DNA of 11,390 nt from Fusobacterium sp. GTDB lineage: Bacteria > Fusobacteriota > Fusobacteriia > Fusobacteriales > Fusobacteriaceae. Where the stretch lies: positions 1 to 11,390 of the forward strand of contig NZ_JAWDXO010000052.1 in NCBI RefSeq assembly GCF_032477075.1. Direction: 5' to 3'. Shown one piece after another: positions 6,896 to 11,390 of this stretch (positions within the stretch are counted from its first letter, which is position 1; each line of letters opens with the position of its first letter). The notes below the pieces were generated by a model, which saw nothing but the letters and a program-made list of their open reading frames with translations, made no database searches and was not told the origin of the DNA. The position numbers and the translations under genes were made by a program.

Positions 6896-6914
6896 TTTTT
6901 TAAGGAGGATTATA

Positions 6915-7262
6915 ATGAAAAATAAAATATACAGTTGTCCTATTGAAGCAACTTTAGACTTTATAGGTGGCAAATATAAATCTCTTATACTTTGGCATCT
7001 GATAGACAAAACATTGAGATATAGTGAACTTAGAAAACTTATTCCACAAGCTACACCTAAAATGCTGACTCAGCAACTTAGGGAGCTTGAAGAACATGAT
7101 TTGATTATCAGAACTGTCTATCCTGTAGTTCCTCCTAAAGTAGAATACTCTCTTTCTGACTCTGGAAAAACTATAATTCCTATACTTGATACAATGTGTA
7201 ATTGGGGAGAAAAGTTTTTACAAAGAAAGCAAATTCCTTCATGCAGCAGCAAAAAAGATTAA
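6915..7262 (+). CDS. HxlR-family (MarR-like) winged-helix regulator
   Basis: A 115-residue DNA-binding protein spanning one HxlR domain. The family signature CPIEATLDFIGGKYKSLILWHL (8-29) is followed by the helix-turn-helix RYSELRKLIPQATPKMLTQQLRELE (35-59) and the wing. Cys8 is the cysteine that in relatives such as YodB and HypR of Bacillus senses diamide or quinones; Cys95 and Cys110 are additional. ATG at 6915 follows AAGGAGG. Divergence from the nitroreductase, with a palindrome in that gene's promoter, indicates a thiol-based repressor of the reductase. The family is certain and the sensing mechanism is inferred from Cys8. Confidence 0.92.
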   Translation: MKNKIYSCPIEATLDFIGGKYKSLILWHLIDKTLRYSELRKLIPQATPKMLTQQLRELEEHDLIIRTVYPVVPPKVEYSLSDSGKTIIPILDTMCNWGEKFLQRKQIPSCSSKKD

Positions 7263-7287
7263 TTTTTATTACTATCTATATACACAT

Positions 7288-7316
7288 AAAAAAACCAGCT
7301 ATCTAACTGGTTTTTT
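7288..7316. terminator. Bidirectional terminator between the HxlR gene and the diguanylate cyclase gene
   Basis: AAAAAACCAG pairs with CTGGTTTTTT around an 8-nt loop (7299-7306), giving a 10-bp stem with A-run and T-run tails that work in both directions. It sits between convergent genes. Confidence 0.85.
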
Positions 7317-7322
7317 ATATGA

Positions 7323-8660
7323 TTATTTCATTTGGCCACTCTCTTTATAGTATGTTTTCTTTTCATCATACATAAGTTTATCTGCATAAGCTATCTGTTC
7401 ATCTATTTTTATTTCTCCTGTATTCCAATGAAATCCAATAGATAAACTTATTTCTTTATCTAAATCTACTGCTGTTCTTAAATACTCTACATTAGTTTTA
7501 AATTTTTCCTTCGTTATGTTTTTGCAAAAAACTACAAATTCATCTCCACCTATACGAAAAACATCCTTCTTAAATATATTTATCAATATTTCTGCAATAC
7601 GTTTCAATATCTTGTCTCCATAAGCATGTCCATAAGTATCATTCATTATCTTTAGTCCATTGAGATCTGCATAGATTATTCCTAAGGTTTCAGGAGGATT
7701 TTTTTCTATTCTTTCAAGAGTTTCTATATATTTATTTCTATTTCCTAAACCAGTAAGTATATCCATAAAGCTCATCTCTTCAAGTTTAGCCAAAAGTTTA
7801 CGTTTATTAATATCATCCATGACAAAAAAGGTAACAGATTTTAACAGAGTTAGATTATTCGTGTTAATTGCTGGATTATCTACACCTAAAAATCCAACTA
7901 TTTCATTATTTTCCATCAAAGGAGCTACTACTAAACTTTCTATTCCTTGAGCAACTAATACTTCATATTCAATACTTTCTTTTTTTACATTTTTTCCAAC
8001 AGATGTAATATAGAATTCTCCTTTTTTCTTAAATTCCTCCAGCCAACGCTCTACTGCTTCTAGAGGTATTTTCTGAAGATTTCTTATTTCATTGCTTATA
8101 CCTTCTCCACACCATTCATAAGTATTGGAAATTGTCTGATTAACATAATTTATTTCAAATATATAAGCACGATCTCCACAATAAAATTCTGCAATTATTT
8201 TTAATAACTCATTTATAGCCATTTCAGTATTATTATTTTTCGCTAAAGTCTCAATACACTGCACTAAAGTTTGTTCATTAGAAAGTTCAAACTTTAACCT
8301 TTGCTTTTCCATCTCATTTTTAGTGATATTAGTGGCTATTTCCAGACGTAATTTTCTTCCATTTACTTCAATATTTTTATTTTTTATATAAAAATGTTCA
8401 TTAAGTTTCTTATTATAGTGCATCCATGTGTAAAATTTCTTTTTTTCTAATTTTGAATTTGTACAAAATTCACAAGGCTTCTTCTCACCCTGAAGTAATT
8501 CATAGCATTTTTTTCCTTCTAAATCTTCTTGTTTTTTTATATCAAGTAATTTCATTCCAAATCTATTCATATATACCAACTCATATGTAAATGGATCAGA
8601 TATATAAATAGCATTTTCACTTTCATTTAAAATAATAGTTCTTAATTCATCATAATTCAT
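7323..8660 (-). CDS. PAS-GAF-GGDEF diguanylate cyclase
   Basis: A 445-residue signalling enzyme expected to make cyclic di-GMP from two GTP. The N-terminal PAS domain (about 5-115) has a cysteine trio, Cys52, Cys63 and Cys66 (CYELLQG...PCEFC). A helical linker (about 112-135), a GAF-like domain (about 135-285, with GIESLVVAPL and IVGFLGVDNP) and a GGDEF domain (about 295-440) follow. The catalytic GGDEF motif is intact (371-375), as are the metal-site region YADLNGLK (330-337) and DTYGHAYGD (341-349), so activity is likely. The residues that would form the RxxD inhibitory site are not R and D, so product inhibition at the I-site is unlikely. No membrane segment or signal peptide is seen, so it is cytoplasmic. 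ATG at 8660 has no ribosome site of its own and overlaps the stop of a short upstream ORF. Next door is an MBL/DUF3795 pair with no evident link. Confidence 0.93.
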   Translation of the reverse strand: MNYDELRTIILNESENAIYISDPFTYELVYMNRFGMKLLDIKKQEDLEGKKCYELLQGEKKPCEFCTNSKLEKKKFYTWMHYNKKLNEHFYIKNKNIEVNGRKLRLEIATNITKNEMEKQRLKFELSNEQTLVQCIETLAKNNNTEMAINELLKIIAEFYCGDRAYIFEINYVNQTISNTYEWCGEGISNEIRNLQKIPLEAVERWLEEFKKKGEFYITSVGKNVKKESIEYEVLVAQGIESLVVAPLMENNEIVGFLGVDNPAINTNNLTLLKSVTFFVMDDINKRKLLAKLEEMSFMDILTGLGNRNKYIETLERIEKNPPETLGIIYADLNGLKIMNDTYGHAYGDKILKRIAEILINIFKKDVFRIGGDEFVVFCKNITKEKFKTNVEYLRTAVDLDKEISLSIGFHWNTGEIKIDEQIAYADKLMYDEKKTYYKESGQMK

Positions 8661-8689
8661 AATAACATGTATATGATCCTCAAGACCAT
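8657..8689 (-). CDS. 10-codon upstream ORF coupled to the diguanylate cyclase start
   Basis: ATG at 8689 lies 4 nt after AAAGGAG (8694-8700 on the minus strand) and opens the peptide MVLRIIYMLL. Its stop TGA shares ATGA with the start of the cyclase gene. No ATG, GTG or TTG lies in the cyclase frame between the in-frame stop TAA at 8691-8693 and 8660, and the cyclase ATG lacks its own ribosome site. Translation of the cyclase therefore seems to depend on termination and restart after this peptide. Confidence 0.55.
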   Translation of the reverse strand: MVLRIIYMLL

Positions 8690-8832
8690 ATTACTCCTTT
8701 CATATTTAATAATAAATAATAACGATTAAATAAGTATACATTGTTGAAGCAGATAAAATGGATTTAAGTTATTACAAAAATCTTTAATTCTATATTTTAT
8801 ATATATTTTTTAATTATATTTTGATTTTCTTT

Positions 8833-8838
8833 ATTATA
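8833..8838 (-). promoter_or_regulatory. Candidate -10 for the diguanylate cyclase transcript
   Basis: On the minus strand TGC-TATAAT gives an extended -10. The -35 region is poor (TAGAAA 17 nt upstream). The leader to the upstream ORF would be about 140 nt. Confidence 0.4.
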
Positions 8839-8943
8839 GCATTATTTAATCATATTTTCTATATAAAACTTGTATTTTTATTTTTCAATTAATATCTTTA
8901 AAATGAAATTTTAAAAGCGTACACTCAAATATATATTTCATCC

Positions 8944-8955
8944 ATTGTATACAAT
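8944..8955. repeat. Perfect 12-nt palindrome ATTGTATACAAT
   Basis: A perfectly self-complementary 12-mer in the spacer, about 105 nt upstream of the candidate cyclase -10. It has the size of a dimeric regulator site, but in DNA this AT-rich chance is possible. Its TTGTAT/ATACAA arms equal those of the palindrome at 3917-3932. Confidence 0.35.
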
Positions 8956-9271
8956 AGCATATTAAAGTTTTATAAATTAATTCAATTAATATTTCTTTTT
9001 TTATCCGTACATCTTTTTACTTTTTTATAAAAAATTACTTTTGTAAAAAATATGTACTATTATTTTTAAATATATTTATTTGTCTTTAATTTTTATCTCA
9101 TATAAAGCATATTTTTAATATCTTTTCATTAATTGAAATTCTATCTAAAAAAATTATATTATTATACATATACATTTAAAACTTAATTTTTCAGTATTTT
9201 TTCAATTTCTTTTTATAAAAAATTGAAATTTCAATGTAATGATATTATTTTAATATCTCTTGTTATTATGG

Positions 9272-9277
9272 TATAAT
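9272..9277 (+). promoter_or_regulatory. Extended -10 promoter for the MBL-DUF3795 operon
   Basis: TGG-TATAAT (9269-9277) is an extended -10. No good -35 lies 16-18 nt upstream. Transcription would start near 9284 and give a leader of about 250 nt before the TTG start at 9537. Confidence 0.5.
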
Positions 9278-9288
9278 ATATAAAATTA

Positions 9289-9461
9289 TTCAGAGGAAAG
9301 TCTTTATAATACTAAAAATTATACTTTAATGACTAATTTTTCAATAAGCTCTTTAAATAATATAGAAAGAGATTTAAATAGTCCATCTATAGGAGAATCC
9401 AATAGTAACCAAACATAATTCTCTTCACAGGTACAAGAATTCTAAAAATAATTCCTCTGGA
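9289..9461 (+). ncRNA. Candidate structured 5' leader of unknown class
   Basis: A closing helix pairs 9289-9297 (with CAGAGGA) to 9453-9461 (with TCCTCTG), 9 bp including one G-U. Inside are three hairpins: AGTC/GACT enclosing TATAAT/ATTATA (9299-9334), CTCTTT/AAAGAG (9349-9371), and AGGAGAAT/ATTCTCTT (9391-9425). The first helix begins only about 5 nt after the predicted transcript start. No known riboswitch core was recognised. AT-rich sequence folds easily, so this is a candidate only. A 29-codon ORF (9329-9418) without a ribosome site overlaps it. Confidence 0.35.
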
Positions 9462-9536
9462 GTTTATTGATTTTCTCTAAAAAAAATCATCTCTCATCAT
9501 AATGGAACTCTATTCAAATAAAGGCGTGGTGTTAAT

Positions 9537-10364
9537 TTGAAAATAACTACTTTAATAGAAAATGAAGCTGGTGACAACAAAGAATTAAAAAATGAATTTG
9601 GCTTATCTCTCTTCATTGAAGATGAAGATATCTCTTTAATTTTTGATACTGGTAAAAGTGGAAATTTTATTTTTAATGCTCAAAAACTCCATATTCCACT
9701 GATTGAGATAAAACATGTAGTATTAAGTCACAGTCACTTTGACCATACTGGAGGTATAAGAAAACTTCTAGATAATTTTAATAGTAATTTTACACTTCAT
9801 ATAAGTAAAACATTTTTTGAAGAAAAACATAGAATAACTGGAGTTATCCATGAATTTCTTGGAAATAATTTCAATGAAAAATATGTATTAAGTAAAGGAA
9901 TAAAAATAAATTACATAGACAGTGATGAATTTAGACTTTCTAAAAATATAACTCTTTTTACAAATTTTAAATCTCTGAATAATTTTGAAGTTCCTGCAAG
10001 ATATTATTTCAGAAAAATATATGATGATTATATTCTTGATAATATGGATGATGAATTAGTATTGGGAATTGATACAAGTAAAGGTTTATTAATAGTTTGC
10101 GGATGCTCTCACATAGGGATAGCTAATATAGTTGAAAATATAAAATGCCGTACTAAAAAGAAAATATATGGAATTATAGGTGGACTTCATTTATCAAAAG
10201 CTAGTGATGAAAGAATAGAAAAAGTTCTTCAATATTTTGATGAATGTAATATAGAATTCTTTGGAGTTTCCCACTGTACTGGAGAAAAAGTTACTAAAAT
10301 ACTGAAAGAAAACAAAAAAAACTTTATATACAATAACACTGGAAATATTATCATTATAGATTAA
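9537..10364 (+). CDS. COG1237-type metallo-beta-lactamase-fold protein (TTG start)
   Basis: A 275-residue cytoplasmic MBL-fold protein. It starts with the pattern KITTLIENEAGDNKELKNEFGLSLFIE, typical of the group whose archaeal member is annotated as dihydropterin-ribofuranosyl-aminobenzene-phosphate synthase. Metal-site candidates are SHSHFDHTGG (64-73; His65, His67, Asp69, His70), CGCSHIGI (188-195; His192), GGLHLS (215-220; His218) and GVSHCTG (243-249; His246). The real substrate in bacteria is unknown and the archaeal label should not be transferred. The start must be TTG at 9537: an in-frame stop lies at 9519-9521 and the family N-terminus begins here. The ribosome site is weak (GGTG, 5 nt away). 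A DUF3795-like gene follows after 17 nt and forms an operon. It is unrelated in detail to the other MBL protein in this window, at 4790-5521. Confidence 0.85.
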   Translation: MKITTLIENEAGDNKELKNEFGLSLFIEDEDISLIFDTGKSGNFIFNAQKLHIPLIEIKHVVLSHSHFDHTGGIRKLLDNFNSNFTLHISKTFFEEKHRITGVIHEFLGNNFNEKYVLSKGIKINYIDSDEFRLSKNITLFTNFKSLNNFEVPARYYFRKIYDDYILDNMDDELVLGIDTSKGLLIVCGCSHIGIANIVENIKCRTKKKIYGIIGGLHLSKASDERIEKVLQYFDECNIEFFGVSHCTGEKVTKILKENKKNFIYNNTGNIIIID

Positions 10365-10381
10365 TATACAGGGAGGATACT

Positions 10382-10639
10382 ATGATTCAATCAAGATGTG
10401 GAATACTTTGTGAAGAATGCCATTATAAAGAAGAAGTAGGATGCAAAGGATGTATTAATATTACTAAACCTTTCTGGGGTGACAGCTGTCCATTAAAATC
10501 ATGCTGTGAGGAAAAAACTATTGAACACTGTGGACAATGTGATATATTTCCATGTGAACTTCTTGTATCATTTGCGTATGATAAGGAACAAGGGGATGAA
10601 GGAAAGCGTATAGAGCAATGTAAATGCTGGCAAATTTAA
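10382..10639 (+). CDS. Small cysteine-rich DUF3795-like protein
   Basis: An 85-residue protein with 13 cysteines (6, 10, 13, 21, 24, 36, 41, 42, 50, 53, 58, 80, 82). The pattern RCGILCEEC near the N-terminus, a C-x2-C pair (21/24) and HCGQCDIFPCELL (49-61) match the DUF3795 type, whose function is unknown. Such cysteine spacing suggests zinc or Fe-S binding, probably structural. ATG at 10382 follows AGGGAGG with good spacing. It comes 17 nt after the MBL gene and just before a terminator, so the two form a small operon and may act together. No membrane segment or export signal is seen, and it is complete for the family. Confidence 0.82.
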   Translation: MIQSRCGILCEECHYKEEVGCKGCINITKPFWGDSCPLKSCCEEKTIEHCGQCDIFPCELLVSFAYDKEQGDEGKRIEQCKCWQI

Positions 10640-10655
10640 TTTTATATATTTAAAA

Positions 10656-10690
10656 AGCAGTTAAGTCAATCGACCTAACTGCTCTTTTTT
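10656..10690. terminator. Bidirectional terminator after the DUF3795 gene
   Basis: AGCAGTTA (10656-10663) pairs with TAACTGCT (10676-10683), with GTC/GAC stacked inside. A T-run follows (10685-10690) and an A-run precedes (10652-10656). Its T-run touches the stop codon of the minus-strand gene that ends at 10689. Confidence 0.85.
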
Positions 10691-11111
10691 ATTTTTTATT
10701 TTCTTCTGGTTCTTCTATTTTTACATATTCTTTTAAAATATCATTTATTTTATATTTTTCTACCAGTTCATTTATTACTTTTACTTTTTCCTCTCCAAGT
10801 TTTTGATTAAATAAAGCTTGCTGAAGTTGTGGATATACTTCCACTGTATTTTTATCCTTTAATAATTCAGCATTATTCTTATAAACTTCTAAAAGCTCAT
10901 AATCAAATATTTGAACTGTCTTTTGTGCTATTGAGTTTAAATAAAACTCCATTTCCATATTAATTTTCATTTCTTCAAGATATTTTTTCTCTTCCTCAGT
11001 ATATTCTTTAGTTTTCATCTCATTAAGAACAGCTTTTCTTACTAATAATTGAGCTATTCCATCTTTATTTTCTCCTAAAATTTCTAATTCTTCTTTTGTT
11101 AATTTTATCAT
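10689..11111 (-). CDS. Small helical protein resembling the SurA/PrsA N-terminal chaperone part
   Basis: A 140-residue charged, mostly helical protein with no cysteine, signal peptide or membrane segment. The run DGIAQLLVRKAVLNEMKTKEYTEEEKKYLEEMKINMEMEFYLN (18-59), then a later section with ELLEVYKNNAELL (72-84), recalls the peptide-binding region of SurA/PrsA-type foldases (L-I-x-x-K-L-L-x-x-E-A-x-x-K-G-Y ... E-I-x-x-x-Y). The PPIase (parvulin) domain is absent. The start is ATG at 11111, 4 nt after GGAGG; an ATG at 11132 in frame has no ribosome site. It lies downstream of an autotransporter gene on the same strand, which suggests a helper for envelope proteins, but without an export signal it would stay in the cytoplasm. 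The match is by eye and weak, and the role is unproven. Confidence 0.7.
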   Translation of the reverse strand: MIKLTKEELEILGENKDGIAQLLVRKAVLNEMKTKEYTEEEKKYLEEMKINMEMEFYLNSIAQKTVQIFDYELLEVYKNNAELLKDKNTVEVYPQLQQALFNQKLGEEKVKVINELVEKYKINDILKEYVKIEEPEENKK

Positions 11112-11152
11112 TTTTCCTCCAAAATTATACATTTACTCTAAATTTCAGAAAG

Positions 11153-11186
11153 ATGAGAGTAGATTTTCAAATCTATCCACTCTCAT
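11153..11186 (-). terminator. Stem-loop between the autotransporter gene and the small helical-protein gene
   Basis: ATGAGAG (11153-11159) pairs with CTCTCAT (11180-11186), and TAGATTT (11160-11166) pairs with AAATCTA (11169-11175) around a 2-nt loop, with a 4-nt bulge on one side. In the minus direction the tail is only moderately T-rich (CTTTCTG), so termination after the autotransporter may be partial. The plus side has a better T-run (11186-11196) but no gene to terminate. Confidence 0.5.
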
Positions 11187-11200
11187 TTTCTTTTTTAACT

Positions 11201-11390
11201 TTAGAATCTGTACATTAAATTTACTCCATATCTTGTTGCATCTACACTTCCTTCTTGTCTTGTCACTTCAAATCCTATGCTATGTCCTGACCTTGTCTCA
11301 TATCTTAGCTCTGCTCCTATTTTTATGATGTCCTTCACTTTCTTTGGCTTCTCCAATTTATAATACCCTGCATCTGTATTCTTTATCTTC
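11201..11390 (-). CDS. C-terminal end of an autotransporter outer-membrane beta-barrel (5' part outside window)
   Basis: The last 62 residues and stop (TAA at 11201-11203) of a minus-strand gene that enters from the right edge. The sequence shows alternating beta-strand patterns (IIKIGAELRYET, SIGFEVTRQEG) and ends GVNLMYRF, with a terminal aromatic as in BAM-inserted barrels. This fits the autotransporter (type Va) barrel of Fusobacterium-like proteins, which moves an N-terminal passenger to the cell surface. The passenger, which would tell the function, lies outside. It is the strongest sign in the window of an outer membrane. Confidence 0.8.
   Translation of the reverse strand, partial: KIKNTDAGYYKLEKPKKVKDIIKIGAELRYETRSGHSIGFEVTRQEGSVDATRYGVNLMYRF

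Larger units (their letters stand above)
8701..9260. other. Long AT-rich intergenic stretch without a recognisable gene
   Basis: About 560 nt with many stops in all frames and no ribosome site followed by a usable ORF. It holds the candidate cyclase promoter (8833-8838), a perfect 12-nt palindrome (8944-8955) and an all-AT hairpin, TTCAATTT (9201-9208) with AAATTGAA (9220-9227). No tRNA-like, repeat-array or insertion-sequence signature was seen. Confidence 0.7.

Noticed and set aside
9201..9227. AT-only hairpin TTCAATTT/AAATTGAA as a terminator
   Set aside because: No gene ends nearby, the stem has almost no G or C, and no clean T-run follows it.
9293..9302. GAGGAAAGTC resembles the conserved start of bacterial RNase P RNA
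   Set aside because: The rest of the RNase P core (for example the ACAGAA element and the 3' partner of P4) is absent and the stretch before the next gene is too short.
9329..9418. A 29-codon ORF (MTNFSISSLNN...) in the leader of the MBL gene
   Set aside because: It has no ribosome site and no recognisable family, and it overlaps the candidate RNA hairpins. A decayed gene remnant is possible but not supported.
9537..10364. Naming the second MBL protein as dihydropterin-ribofuranosyl-aminobenzene-phosphate synthase
   Set aside because: That label comes from archaeal methanopterin synthesis, and nothing in this window suggests that pathway.

Overview
The window is very AT-rich, with A/T-ending codons, strong AGGAGG ribosome-binding sites and a type V autotransporter barrel end at its right edge. 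A low-GC anaerobe with an outer membrane fits best, most likely a Fusobacterium (of the F. varium / F. ulcerans / F. mortiferum kind). This is inferred from gene style; no search was run. No tRNA, rRNA, CRISPR array, insertion sequence or phage gene was seen.

Positions 1-4000 hold a minus-strand operon for sugar-acid catabolism: an IlvD/Edd-family dehydratase, a GntP-family permease, and a DapA/KDG-aldolase-family lyase cut by the left edge. The plan is import of an aldonate, dehydration to a 2-keto-3-deoxy acid, and cleavage to pyruvate plus an aldehyde. The set parallels the E. coli yjhHGF/yagEF type of cluster. A divergent IclR-family regulator (3986-4774) leads a plus-strand operon with a metallo-beta-lactamase-fold hydrolase and a stand-alone LUD-domain protein, ending at a good terminator (6168-6208). 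The space between the two operons carries palindromes sharing the core GTATATACAAACT, which are the likely IclR operators. The MBL and LUD genes are the least understood part of this regulon.

Positions 6211-7262 hold a nitroreductase divergent from an HxlR-type regulator with its conserved N-terminal cysteine. A palindrome exactly fills the spacer of the nitroreductase promoter, which suggests a simple redox or electrophile switch. A bidirectional terminator separates this from a PAS-GAF-GGDEF diguanylate cyclase (7323-8660, minus), whose start codon overlaps the stop of a 10-codon upstream ORF.

Positions 8690-9536 contain no convincing protein gene. They hold a candidate cyclase promoter, a perfect 12-nt palindrome, and a plus-strand promoter followed by a foldable leader. 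The leader precedes a TTG-started COG1237-type MBL protein and a small 13-cysteine DUF3795-like protein. After another bidirectional terminator come, on the minus strand, a small helical protein resembling the chaperone part of SurA/PrsA but without signal peptide or PPIase domain, and the C-terminal end of an autotransporter beta-barrel (11201-11390).
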